DNA from: Allobosea psychrotolerans
GTDB taxonomy: Bacteria; Pseudomonadota; Alphaproteobacteria; Rhizobiales; Beijerinckiaceae
Reading direction: 5' to 3'
Assembly: GCF_002917105.1 (NCBI RefSeq)
Contig: NZ_PQFZ01000001.1
Location: 496,001 to 560,000, forward strand
Length of the DNA: 64,000 nucleotides
Both the position numbers and the translations under genes were made by a program. This document shows positions 28,561-39,010 of this stretch, piece by piece (positions within the stretch are counted from its first letter, which is position 1; the number at the start of each line of letters is the position of its first letter). The notes under the pieces were generated by a model. That model was not told where the DNA came from. It did not search any database and was given only the letters and a program-made list of their open reading frames with translations.

Positions 28561-28867
28561 GATCGTCTCCCTTGGACTTTTGGAAAGAGCCGCACCATGC
28601 AGCTCCATGCCCATTGGTCGCGGGAGCGAGCGGGAAGGTTCAAAGCGATCGCGAATATTTTCTCGGGCGGGCGAGGGTGCGCGTGGCTGGATCAAGTCCC
28701 GCGCGGCTTGAACCGTCAATGCGAGGTGCTCGAGCCATGAGGCAATCCAGAAGGGCTCGCTTTACGCGTTCTGGATTGTTCGCCGCGCTCTCAATAGCGG
28801 TGCGGAGTGCTTATATACATACGGACCGTTTGTATGTAGGGTTTGCGCGGAGCGAGAGGTGTATTCC
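28561..28867. other. 307-bp divergent intergenic region with stem-loop and operator
   Basis: Separates the secreted-protein gene (minus) from the TetR gene (plus). It contains a perfect 10-bp inverted repeat CAATCCAGAA (28743-28752) / TTCTGGATTG (28769-28778), and the TetR operator described separately. A TTATAT at 28811 just before the operator could be a -10 element, but I cannot place a convincing -35. No gene seen. Confidence 0.5.
28816..28838. promoter_or_regulatory. Palindromic operator of the adjacent TetR/AcrR regulator
   Basis: Perfect 7-bp arms TACATAC (28816-28822) and GTATGTA (28832-28838) around a 9-bp centre, 29 bp before the preferred tetR start. The shape and the TACATAC half-site resemble AcrR/TtgR-type operators. 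Autoregulation of the TetR-hydrolase pair is inferred. Confidence 0.65.
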
Positions 28868-29512
28868 GTGCGAAGAACCAAAGAGCAGGCTGCGGAGACG
28901 CGGCAGACGATCCTGCGGGCGGCGGAAGCGCTGTTCCTGCAGCGCGGTTTTGAGGCGTGTTCGCTGGACGAGATCGCCGTCGCCGCCGGCGTCTCGCGCG
29001 GAGCCGTCCATTTCCATTTCCACAACAAGCTCGGACTGCTCTTCGCGATGCGGGACGAGATCATCCAGCCGATGCAGCAGCTCGCCCGGCGCCTGACGGC
29101 GGATTCGGCGCTCGCGCCGCTCGAGGCATTCGGCGATCTGGTCGCGACGACATTCACCGAGCTTCAAGGCGACGCCGCGAAGCGGCGCCTCCTCGCGTTG
29201 CTCAAGGTGATCGACGTCAACGGCGCGCCCGACGATGTCGGCAATATGCGCCATTTCCGCCAGCAGATCCGCGCGTCCTTGATGGGCATATGCGAGGCCG
29301 CGCAGCGCAGCGGCGCCCTGGCGCAGCCCTGGACGGCGCGCTCCGCCGCGCTTGCGCTCTATGCCATGCTGGATGGCCTGATCACGGAGTGGCTGATCGA
29401 GGAGGTCGAGCTCGCGCTCATGCCCGAAGGCGGGGCGATCATTCGCAGCTTCCTGACATCCTTGACGACGCCGGGACGGGGCATGCCGGTCGCGGAGCGG
29501 GCGGCACGATGA
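28868..29512 (+). CDS. TetR/AcrR family transcriptional regulator
   Basis: 214 residues from GTG 28868 (RRTKEQAAETRQTIL), with GAGAGG about 8 bp upstream; GTG 28859 is also possible. The N-terminal HTH is complete: AAEALFLQRGFEACSLDEIA then VSRGAVHFHFHNK. The C-terminal ligand domain resembles AcrR/TtgR regulators of multidrug pumps. No pump gene is nearby: the gene overlaps a lipoprotein hydrolase gene by 4 bp, the likely co-transcribed target. Confidence 0.88.
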   Translation: MRRTKEQAAETRQTILRAAEALFLQRGFEACSLDEIAVAAGVSRGAVHFHFHNKLGLLFAMRDEIIQPMQQLARRLTADSALAPLEAFGDLVATTFTELQGDAAKRRLLALLKVIDVNGAPDDVGNMRHFRQQIRASLMGICEAAQRSGALAQPWTARSAALALYAMLDGLITEWLIEEVELALMPEGGAIIRSFLTSLTTPGRGMPVAERAAR

Positions 29513-30708
29513 TGATGGGCTCTCCCAACCGCCTGGCGTTAGCGCTCTGCCTGCTGCTGGGAGCCTGCGCGACGCAGCCGTCGAAAATCCTCGAGCCGGT
29601 CGCCGTCTCCGTGCCAGGCGCGAGCCGGGTCGACATGCTTGTCGCCACCACGCGCAAACCGGCGAGCGACCCAGGGGAGCTCTTCACCGGGGAACGGGCG
29701 ACGGCGATCTCATTGACGAATATCGTGGTCTCCATCCCGCCCGACAGCAATCGCAAAGTCGGGGAAATCCAGTGGCCCGGCCGGTCGCCGGGCAATCCGC
29801 AGACCGATTTCGTCACGCTTCAGGTCAAGCCGGTTCCGTCGACCAGCGCGGCCATGGACTGGTATCGCAATCGTGGTTCGAAGCGCCGGCTACTCGTCTT
29901 CGTGCACGGCTTCAACAATACCTATTCCGACGCCGTCTATCGCTTCGCCCAGATTTCCCATGATGCGGGCATCGACGCCTCTCCGGTCCTGTTCACCTGG
30001 CCCTCGCGCGCCAGCGTTTTCGACTATGTCTACGACAAGGAGAGCACGAATTTTTCCCGCAACGCGCTGGAGGAGTTGCTGCGGGAGGCCGCCAAGAGCC
30101 CCGATGTCGGCGAGGTGACGATCCTGGCACATTCGATGGGAAGCTGGCTCGCCACCGAAGCGCTGCGCGGCATCGCGCTGCGCGACAAGGCTATCTCCGC
30201 CAAGATCCGGAACGTCGTGCTCGCCTCGCCGGACATCGATGTCGACGTGTTTCGCCGCCAGATCATCGAAATGGGCCCGAAGCGGCCGCATTTTACGATC
30301 TTCTCCTCCCGCAACGATCGCGCTTTGGCCTTGTCGCGCTGGCTTTCAGGCGATGTCGACCGCGTCGGCGCAGCGGATATGCGGCCCTATGCGGCTGAGC
30401 TCGCCACGCTCGGCATCTCGATCATCGACACCTCGGACGTGAAGGCTGGCGATCCGCTGGCGCACAACACCTTCGCCGACAGCCCCGAGATGGTGCGGGT
30501 GCTGGGGCAGCGCCTGTCCGGCCAATCGCTGGCGGGCGGCGAGGCCAGCCTGGCCGACCGAGTGGGGATGGCGGCGCTGGGCGGCGCACGCGTTGCCGGA
30601 GCTGCTGTTGCCGCTCCCGTCGCGGTGATAAGACAGGCAGCTAGCCGCGAATTCCTACAGCAGTTCGAAGCGGCCGCCAGGCCAGGTGCAAGAACGCTGG
30701 ACTACTGA
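29509..30708 (+). CDS. Lipoprotein alpha/beta hydrolase (DUF900 type)
   Basis: 399 residues. A signal peptide ends with a lipobox LLLGAC (Cys20), so the protein is probably lipid-anchored in the envelope. The hydrolase domain has VFVHGFNNTYSDAVYRFAQI (oxyanion region), the nucleophile elbow AHSMGSW (G/A-H-S-x-G), a likely acid in NDRALALSRW and His in LAHNTF near the C-terminus. This matches DUF900 (VirJ/EsteR-like) hydrolases, whose substrates are mostly unknown. Three ATG codons in a row at 29509-29517 overlap the tetR stop, implying co-expression. Confidence 0.85.
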   Translation: MMMGSPNRLALALCLLLGACATQPSKILEPVAVSVPGASRVDMLVATTRKPASDPGELFTGERATAISLTNIVVSIPPDSNRKVGEIQWPGRSPGNPQTDFVTLQVKPVPSTSAAMDWYRNRGSKRRLLVFVHGFNNTYSDAVYRFAQISHDAGIDASPVLFTWPSRASVFDYVYDKESTNFSRNALEELLREAAKSPDVGEVTILAHSMGSWLATEALRGIALRDKAISAKIRNVVLASPDIDVDVFRRQIIEMGPKRPHFTIFSSRNDRALALSRWLSGDVDRVGAADMRPYAAELATLGISIIDTSDVKAGDPLAHNTFADSPEMVRVLGQRLSGQSLAGGEASLADRVGMAALGGARVAGAAVAAPVAVIRQAASREFLQQFEAAARPGARTLDY

Positions 30709-30775
30709 CGTGCTCAGGCGGCGCTCGCTCCGGCAGGCGCCGCAGTCAGCGTGGCCGGGACGGAAGGCCTGCCGA

Positions 30776-31585
30776 TCAAGCCTCGACGACCTTGCGGTAG
30801 AGATGCCAGGTCGCGTGGCCGAGCACCGGCATGACCACGACCAGGCCGACCAGCACGGGCAGGCAGCCGAGCACCAGAAGCCCGGTGATCATCAACCCCC
30901 AATACATCATCACGCGCGGATTGGCCTCGACGGCGGCGATCGAGGTCTTGATCGCGGTCGGCGCGTCGACTCCCTTGTCGATGATCAGCGGGAAGGACAC
31001 CACCGAGATCGAGAAGGCGAGGATTGCAAAGAGCAGGCCGAGCGAATTGCCGACGATCATCATCACCCAGCCGTCGAAGGTGGTGAAGACCGCGCGCAGG
31101 AAGTCCGGCGTCGAGACGTCGGGCGGCAGGCCGAGCAGGCCGCGATAGATGAACCAGGCGGCAAACAGCCAGGCGATGAAGAGGCCGGTGAGCATCGCAC
31201 CGAGCAGGAGAATCTGGCCGATCGAGGGCGATCTCAGGATGCCGAAGGCATGGTTCCAGGAGGAATCCATGCCGAGCTCGCGCCTGCGGCTGACCTCGTA
31301 GAGGCCGATCGCGGCGAAGGGGCCGAGCAAGGCGAAGCCGCCGAGCAGCGGGAAAAGCAGCGGGAAGATGTTGTAGGTCACGGTGAGCTGCGCGATCATC
31401 ACGCCGGCGATCGGATAGATCAGCGCGATGAAGACGAGATGGCTCGGCTGCGCCTTGAAATCCTCCCAGCCGCGCAGGAGCGCGTCGTGAAGGTCGCGGG
31501 TTGTGATGATGTTGATCTTCGGTTCGGCGTGTTGCGCCGCGAGGCGCGTACCGGCATCGGGCACTGTGCCGTCGAGGTTTGCCAT
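30776..31585 (-). CDS. DUF2189 multi-spanning membrane protein
   Basis: 269 residues with about six hydrophobic helices after a polar N-terminus of ~40 residues. Family-like stretches are DALLRGWEDFKAQPSHLVFI, GPFAAIGLYEVSRRRELG and FPLIIDKGVDAPTAIKTSI, ending with a GHATWHLYRK tail. Function unknown. Start at ATG 31585; the frame continues upstream without conserved sequence. It is convergent with the hydrolase and divergent from ligA. Confidence 0.85.
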   Translation of the reverse strand: MANLDGTVPDAGTRLAAQHAEPKINIITTRDLHDALLRGWEDFKAQPSHLVFIALIYPIAGVMIAQLTVTYNIFPLLFPLLGGFALLGPFAAIGLYEVSRRRELGMDSSWNHAFGILRSPSIGQILLLGAMLTGLFIAWLFAAWFIYRGLLGLPPDVSTPDFLRAVFTTFDGWVMMIVGNSLGLLFAILAFSISVVSFPLIIDKGVDAPTAIKTSIAAVEANPRVMMYWGLMITGLLVLGCLPVLVGLVVVMPVLGHATWHLYRKVVEA

Positions 31586-31798
31586 GGCGTTTCTCCCGGT
31601 TCTGGCCCGGTTCGCTTGCGGCAATCGACGCCATCCTTGGGTCAACGGCCTGCAGGCGTCGAGCTTCCAATTCCCAGCCCCGGCATTATACGCGCGAACG
31701 GGCGCTTTGTCGCATGCATGCCGAACACGAAAGCGGGACGCAGAGTCGAGGCTCCGCCGGCTCCTGCCCTTTCTCGTCACAGGCATCTCGCCTAATGA

Positions 31799-33961
<2,163 letters not shown>

Positions 33962-33962
33962 A

Positions 33963-34113
33963 GTGCGTCCCGATCCAGTTGGATCGCTCAATTGCTCTAT
34001 CTTTTTGTTCTGACGCGTTGTCTTCACGCGAACCCGCATCCACTTCGCTCGAAAACGCGCGAGAGCAGGATGCGAAAACGTGGGCACCGGTTTTTCGCGT
34101 TGATCCTGCTCTC
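33963..34113 (-). repeat. ~100-bp dispersed repeat, copy B, plus an adjoining palindrome
   Basis: 33963-34060 is copy B of the repeat seen at 22037-22140; read on the minus strand it begins GCGCGTTTTCGAGCGAAGTG. It is joined to a cruciform-forming unit: GAGAGCAGGAT (34061-34071) / ATCCTGCTCTC (34103-34113), with inner arms GCGAAAA / TTTTCGC around 34073-34099. The 173-bp gap after ligA holds only these elements. Confidence 0.8.
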
Positions 34114-34134
34114 GCTCCTGGATGAGAGACGGAT

Positions 34135-34407
34135 TCAGTGGCGATGATAGCGTCTGTGGTGGCGATGGCGATGCGAAACGCCGGTCCTTTGCGGAATGCC
34201 GACGACGCCCTTGACGCCCCCCACCACGCCGCCGGCAACGCCGCCGACGACCGCGCCTGCAGCGCCGCCGACCGGGCCGGCCGCCTGGTTGCCGACGCGT
34301 GCGCCTTCAGCCGCGCCGCGCGGAATGCCCTGCGCGCTCGCGCTGAGGGGAAGGGCCAGGAGCGCCAGCGCGGCTGCGCCGGCCAGGGCGATATGTTTGA
34401 TTGTCAT
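34135..34407 (-). CDS. Small secreted Gly-rich protein with His/Arg tail
   Basis: 90 residues. A Sec signal peptide (MTIKHIALAGAAALALLALP, cleavage probably after SASAQ) is followed by a glycine-valine repeat (GAVVGGVAGGVVGGVKGVVG) and a tail HRHRHHRRYHRH. The glycine-zipper pattern suggests insertion into or association with membranes, but I know no function. Start at ATG 34407, consistent with the signal peptide; no strong ribosome-binding site. Confidence 0.6.
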   Translation of the reverse strand: MTIKHIALAGAAALALLALPLSASAQGIPRGAAEGARVGNQAAGPVGGAAGAVVGGVAGGVVGGVKGVVGIPQRTGVSHRHRHHRRYHRH

Positions 34408-34612
34408 GATGAATATCCGTTCGCATGGGCCGCAACGCCGGCTTTCGGGCGCTCGGCGGTCCCAAACAGAACCGGGACAACTCGTCATTGTTCCGCTCGG
34501 GTTGACGCATCACTGCGATGCCGGAGGTGATGTCGCCGGTTATTCTGTCGAGCTCGGATCGCCGCTCCAAGCTCGCAAGCTGAACGCACAGGGGGCGGGT
34601 GGCGTCACGCGG

Positions 34613-35605
34613 TCAGTTGCCCGCGCTCGGCCGCGTCGCTCCGTTCTGCCCGTGGGCACTGTCTGCCCGGACATGGCTCGGAGCCGTGCCGATGACGCGC
34701 TTGAAGGCGCGGCTGAAGGAGGCTTCCGATTCATAGCCGAGACGCCGGGCCACGACCGAGATCTTGAGCTTGTCGCCGGCGAGCCATTGCCGGGCCTGAT
34801 GCATGCGCATCTGCGCGACATAGCGGGCCGGCGTCTCGCCGACGACGCTGGCGAAGCGCTCGGCGAAGGCGGAGCGCGAGGCGCCCATCAGCCTGGCCAG
34901 CGAAGCGACCGTCCAGTCGCGCTCCGGGTCGAGATGGATCGCCGCCAGAACCTTGCCGACATCGGGGCAGCGCGCCGCCGCGATCCAGCCCGTGGCGTCG
35001 CCGCAACCGCTCTCGACCCAGGAGCGGATGATGCTGGCCGCCAGCACATCGGCGAGTCGCGCCAGGATGCCGCCGGCGCCGACCCGGTCCATCGCCACTT
35101 CGCGGGCCATTGCCTCCAGGAGATGCGGGATGCCCGACTCGCTCGTCGCCAGATCGCACATCCGCATCAGCTCGGGCATCATCCGCAGCAAGGGGTGGGC
35201 GCTGTCGACATTGAAAGTCATGCTGCCGCTGAAGAGCAAGGTGGCCTCGCCGTCTCCGCCGCCCTTGAGATCGAAGATGTTGCCGCAAACCTTCTGGACT
35301 TCGCAGCTTCCCAGCGGAAAGGCCTCGACATCCGGCGCACTGGCGAGCACATGCTCGGCCCCGCGCGGGAACAGCAGCGCGTCGCCCTCGCGCAATGCGA
35401 TCCATTCCTTCGCAGGCGTCAGCAGCCAGCAGCCGCGCTTGCCGATGAAATAGAAGCGCGCAGCCTTCTGGGCGGGAAGGGCGATGGCCCAGGGCTGCGC
35501 CATCTGGCAGCGGCCATATTCGACGCCATCGAGCCGCAGACCCCGCAACATCTCGCTCAACGGGTCGTTCGCAGGCGCAACAGTTTTGGACGAATGGTCA
35601 AGCAT
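34613..35605 (-). CDS. AraC family regulator (cupin sensor plus HTH)
   Basis: 330 residues. The N-terminal ~190 residues are a cupin-like AraC_binding domain (AQPWAIALPAQKAARFYFI, then GDALLFPRGAEHVL). The C-terminal ~100 residues are the double HTH: WTVASLARLMGASRSAFAERF and ISVVARRLGYESEASFSRAF. Start at ATG 35605. It diverges from an MFS exporter gene with a 68-bp gap, the usual arrangement for a regulator and its efflux target, so control of that gene is inferred. Confidence 0.88.
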   Translation of the reverse strand: MLDHSSKTVAPANDPLSEMLRGLRLDGVEYGRCQMAQPWAIALPAQKAARFYFIGKRGCWLLTPAKEWIALREGDALLFPRGAEHVLASAPDVEAFPLGSCEVQKVCGNIFDLKGGGDGEATLLFSGSMTFNVDSAHPLLRMMPELMRMCDLATSESGIPHLLEAMAREVAMDRVGAGGILARLADVLAASIIRSWVESGCGDATGWIAAARCPDVGKVLAAIHLDPERDWTVASLARLMGASRSAFAERFASVVGETPARYVAQMRMHQARQWLAGDKLKISVVARRLGYESEASFSRAFKRVIGTAPSHVRADSAHGQNGATRPSAGN

Positions 35606-35673
35606 TGTGGAGAAACTAGCATGGAAGCTCCAGGCGGTCACGCCCATCTTGCGGCAACCCTTTGGAGACAGCC

Positions 35674-36891
35674 ATGTCCGAATCCGCCACTGCCGTCGCA
35701 ACCCTGCCATTCGATTCCCCGGCCGATGCCGATGAGCAAAGCCCGGCCTGGGCCGCGATTGTCTCGCTCACCCTCGGCGTTTTCGGCCTGGTCACGGCCG
35801 AATTCCTGCCCGCCAGCCTGCTGACGCCGATGGCGGCCGATATCGGTGTCTCCGACGGCGCCGCCGGACAGACGGTGACCGCGACTGCCGTGGTCGCCAT
35901 CTTCGCCGCGCTCTTCACCTCGATCCTGACGCGCGGGCTCGACCGTCGCCACGTGATCTGGGGCTTCACCGTCCTGCTGGTGCTGTCCAACATCCTTGCC
36001 GCACTCTCCGACGGCCTCGCCACGCTTTTGGCGGCCCGCGTGCTGCTGGGCATCGGGCTCGGCGGCTTCTGGTCGATGATGGCGGCAACCGCGATGCGGC
36101 TGGTGCCGGAGCGCGCGCTGCCGCGCGCCATGTCGATCATCTTCACCGGCGTCTCCTTCGCGACGGTCAGCGCCGCGCCGGTCGGCGCCTATCTCGGCGA
36201 CCTGCTCGGCTGGCGCTCGGTCTTCGCGATCGGGGCCGTGGTCGGGATCCTCGCCCTCATCGCCCAGCTCGTCACCATGCCGCGCCTGCCGCCTTTGGCG
36301 GCCGCGCAGCTCGGGACGCTGTTCGCATTGATGCGGCGCGGCAATGTGCGGCTCGTCCTGGCGACGGTTCTCATCGTGATCTCGGGCCATTTCGCCGGCT
36401 TCACCTATGTCCGCCCCTTCCTCGAGCAGGTGCCGCGGCTTTCGGTCGAGACGATCTCGCTCGTGCTCCTGGCCTATGGAGTCGGCGGCTTCTTCGGCAA
36501 TTTCGCAGGCGCCGCGATCGTCGAGCGCAGCGCGCCCGCCGCAGTGATCTTCGGCGCCCTGCTCGCCGCAACGACGGCGGCGGCGCTCGTCGCCTTCGGC
36601 GGCAGCCTTTGGGTCGCGGCCGGCGCGGTCGCGCTCTGGGGCTTTGCCTTCGGTGCGCTGCCGGTCGGCCTCCAGACCTGGATGGTGCGTGTCGCGCCGG
36701 ACCAGGCGGAGGCCGTGGGTGGTTTGCTGGTCGCGGCTTTCCAGGTCGCGATCGCCAGCGGCGCCGTTCTCGGCGGGGTTCTGGTCGACCATTTCGGCGC
36801 CACGGGCGCGACCGGCTATTGCGCCCTGGCGACCCTGGCGGGGGCGCTTCTCGTCGCCTTCGCCGGGCGCGGCGAGGTGAAGCCGGCCTGA
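35674..36891 (+). CDS. MFS transporter, DHA1-type exporter (NepI/YdeA-like)
   Basis: 405 residues, about twelve hydrophobic helices in two halves. The N-terminal half has VTAEFLPASLLTPMAADIG, typical of DHA1 drug or sugar exporters; RGLDRRHVIWG is the motif A loop and ARVLLGIGLGGFWS the motif B helix. It probably exports a small molecule such as a drug, nucleoside or sugar; the substrate is unknown. GGAG lies 6 bp before ATG 35674. Likely controlled by the divergent AraC regulator. Confidence 0.88.
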   Translation: MSESATAVATLPFDSPADADEQSPAWAAIVSLTLGVFGLVTAEFLPASLLTPMAADIGVSDGAAGQTVTATAVVAIFAALFTSILTRGLDRRHVIWGFTVLLVLSNILAALSDGLATLLAARVLLGIGLGGFWSMMAATAMRLVPERALPRAMSIIFTGVSFATVSAAPVGAYLGDLLGWRSVFAIGAVVGILALIAQLVTMPRLPPLAAAQLGTLFALMRRGNVRLVLATVLIVISGHFAGFTYVRPFLEQVPRLSVETISLVLLAYGVGGFFGNFAGAAIVERSAPAAVIFGALLAATTAAALVAFGGSLWVAAGAVALWGFAFGALPVGLQTWMVRVAPDQAEAVGGLLVAAFQVAIASGAVLGGVLVDHFGATGATGYCALATLAGALLVAFAGRGEVKPA

Positions 36892-36949
36892 TCGGCTTCA
36901 TCACTTTTCTTCAAGACAGGGCGGGGCGGTTCCGGTCTAAACTCGCCCC

Positions 36950-37813
36950 ATGGAACTGATCAGCCAGGGACAGGCCTTGTCGGCATCGCCGTTGCGAGCG
37001 GAGGAGAGGGCGCACCTCTTCACCGCTGCGCGCTTTGGCGCGCTCGAGTTCCTCGCCGCGACCTTCCGCACCCATGCCTATGCGCCGCATGCGCACGACA
37101 CTTACGCGATCGGGACGATCGAGACCGGTTGCGAGGTCTGGCATGCACGCGGCCGCAAGCTCTATGCCGGGGCGGGCGATATCGTGATGAACCACCCGCT
37201 CGACGTCCATGACGGCGCGCCGAGCGAGGGCGGCTACCGCTACCGGATGAGCTATCCGACGATCGGGCTGATGCAGGAGCTGGCCGCCTCGCTGACGGGG
37301 CATGACGGCATCGGCACGCCGTTCTTCCGCGAGCCCGTGGTGCATGATCCCGTCGGAGCGGCGTTGTTCAGCGCGGCGCACCAATTGCTGGAGGAGGGCG
37401 GCGACGCGCTCGCCGGCGAGGAGGGGCTGGTGCGCGCCTACGCCCATTTCCTCGGCCACCACGCCAATCTCGCCGTGCGCGATGTCGGGCAGGAGACCGG
37501 TCCGGTCGCGATCGTCAAGGCGTTGATCGAGGCACGCCATGGCGAGGATCTCTCGCTTGCGGAGCTCGCCCGGGCCGCGCGGTTGCCGCGCCATCACCTG
37601 ATCCGTGCCTTCCGGCGCGAAACCGGGCTCACGCCCCATGCCTGGCTGATCGATGTCCGCGTCCGGCGCGCCCGCGACCGGTTGCGCCGCGGCGAGACGC
37701 CGGGCGATGTCGCAGCGGCGACCGGCTTCTGCGACCAGGCCCATCTGACCCGAGCCTTCAAGGCGCGCTATGGCGTGACGCCGGGCGTCCTGCGCTCCGC
37801 CCATCTCTCCTGA
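36950..37813 (+). CDS. AraC family regulator next to azlCD
   Basis: 287 residues. N-terminal cupin-type AraC_binding domain (AYAPHAHDTYAIGTIETGCE, then AGDIVMNHPLDVHDG) with a His-rich ligand-site pattern, and a C-terminal HTH pair (LSLAELARAARLPRHHLIRA and DVAAATGFCDQAHLTRAFKA). It lies 14 bp upstream of azlC on the same strand, so it is likely in one transcript with the exporter it controls. Confidence 0.88.
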   Translation: MELISQGQALSASPLRAEERAHLFTAARFGALEFLAATFRTHAYAPHAHDTYAIGTIETGCEVWHARGRKLYAGAGDIVMNHPLDVHDGAPSEGGYRYRMSYPTIGLMQELAASLTGHDGIGTPFFREPVVHDPVGAALFSAAHQLLEEGGDALAGEEGLVRAYAHFLGHHANLAVRDVGQETGPVAIVKALIEARHGEDLSLAELARAARLPRHHLIRAFRRETGLTPHAWLIDVRVRRARDRLRRGETPGDVAAATGFCDQAHLTRAFKARYGVTPGVLRSAHLS

Positions 37814-37827
37814 CCTTTAAGCGCCCC

Positions 37828-38538
37828 ATGTCATCAGCTCTCGACGACGCCCGCACGGGCTTTTCCGACGTCTGGCCAGCCATGCTGGCGGCTGCGCCCT
37901 TCGCCCTGCTGTTTGGCGCGCTCGCGGCAGGCAAGGGCCTGTCGCCGTTCGAGGTTTTCCTGATGAGCGCGCTCGTCTTCGCAGGCGGGGCCCAGTTCGC
38001 CGCCGTCGAATTATGGGCGACGCCGGCTCCGGTCGCGGCGCTGATCTTCTCGACACTCCTGATCAATGCCCGCCATGTGCTGATGGGCACCTCGCTGGTG
38101 CCCAAGCTCGATGGCTTTGCGTCATGGCAGAAATGGCTCGGTCTGGCCTATATGGCCGATGAGAACTGGGCCCTGGCCGAGAAGCGGGCGCGTACGCATA
38201 GCCTGACGCCGGGCTATTGGTTCGGCATGCTGATCCCCTTCGTCGCCTGCTGGCTGATGATGACGACGCTTGGGGCCATCGTCGGCCCGGCATTGGGAGA
38301 TCCGCGACGCTTCGGCGCGGATTTCGCCTTCACCGCCATCTTCATCGCGTTGACGGCCGCCTTCTGGAAGGGGCGCGTGACGGCCTGGACCGTGGGTGCG
38401 GCTGGTATCGCCTCGGCCCTGACCTATCGCCTTGCCGGGCCGCCCTGGCATGTGCTGGCCGGCGCGCTTTGCGGGCTTGCCGCGGCGTGGCTCGCGGCCG
38501 GCGGCGACGCAGTGGTCGCGACCGAGGAGGCGGCATGA
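37828..38538 (+). CDS. azlC: AzlC family branched-chain amino acid exporter, large subunit
   Basis: 236 residues with about seven helices. Signature regions are PFALLFGALAAGKGLSPFE, LVFAGGAQFAAVELW and LINARHVLMG, all AzlC/YgaZ hallmarks. With AzlD it forms an inner-membrane exporter of branched-chain or related amino acids. It overlaps azlD by 4 bp. Confidence 0.92.
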   Translation: MSSALDDARTGFSDVWPAMLAAAPFALLFGALAAGKGLSPFEVFLMSALVFAGGAQFAAVELWATPAPVAALIFSTLLINARHVLMGTSLVPKLDGFASWQKWLGLAYMADENWALAEKRARTHSLTPGYWFGMLIPFVACWLMMTTLGAIVGPALGDPRRFGADFAFTAIFIALTAAFWKGRVTAWTVGAAGIASALTYRLAGPPWHVLAGALCGLAAAWLAAGGDAVVATEEAA

Positions 38539-38837
38539 TGGCGTTCGACAGCCTCAATCTTCTCGCCATCCTCGGCATGGCCGTGGTGACCTATGCGACA
38601 CGGGTGGCGGGGCTGGCGCTGGCTGGCCGGTTCGACCTGTCGCCGCGCGCCCAGGCTGCTTTTGACGCGATTCCACCGGCTGTCCTGATCGCCGTGATCG
38701 CGCCGAGCGCGCTCGCGACCGGCTGGCCCGAGACGGCTGCGGCCGCCGTGACGGCGCTGGCTGCGACGCGGCTGCCCTTCCTGGCCGTGGTGGTGGTCGG
38801 GGTGATGGCGGTGGTGGGGCTCAGGGCGCTGACATAG
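38535..38837 (+). CDS. azlD: AzlD family exporter, small subunit
   Basis: 100 residues, four hydrophobic helices, with TYATRVAGLAL and DAIPPAVLIAVIAPSAL, the AzlD pattern (YgaH-like). The ATG at 38535 lies in the azlC stop (ATGA); a second ATG follows at once. Partner of the preceding AzlC. Confidence 0.9.
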   Translation: MMAFDSLNLLAILGMAVVTYATRVAGLALAGRFDLSPRAQAAFDAIPPAVLIAVIAPSALATGWPETAAAAVTALAATRLPFLAVVVVGVMAVVGLRALT

Positions 38838-38860
38838 CGCGCTCGCCCCTTCTCGTCATG

Positions 38861-38988
38861 CGGGAGAAGGTGGATCGGCGAAGCCGAGACGGATGAGGGG
38901 GCGCTCGACGGCGACCGTTTAGCCTTATGAAAACCAGCCGGAGAGGGCACGGCGCCCCCTCATCCGGCGCTGCGCGCCACCTTCTCCC
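38861..38988. repeat. Inverted pair of CTTCTCCC/GGATGAGGG extragenic repeats
   Basis: CGGGAGAAGGTGG...GGATGAGGGGGCGC (38861-38904) faces its complement GCGCCCCCTCATCC...CCACCTTCTCCC (38952-38988), with ~47 bp between. Same family as the pair around the DUF559 relic, but with no gene between the arms. It fills most of the convergent azlD-aminopeptidase gap and may act as a terminator. Confidence 0.75.
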
Positions 38989-39010
38989 ACGAGGGGAGAA
39001 GGGAAGGTTC

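Noticed and set aside
28816-28838. Palindrome read as a transcription terminator
   Set aside because: It lies just upstream of a regulator start, lacks a T-run, and the arm/centre lengths suit a TetR operator.
38861-38988. Repeat pair considered as a CRISPR or integration site
   Set aside because: Only two inverted copies, no spacers of regular length, no cas or integrase gene.
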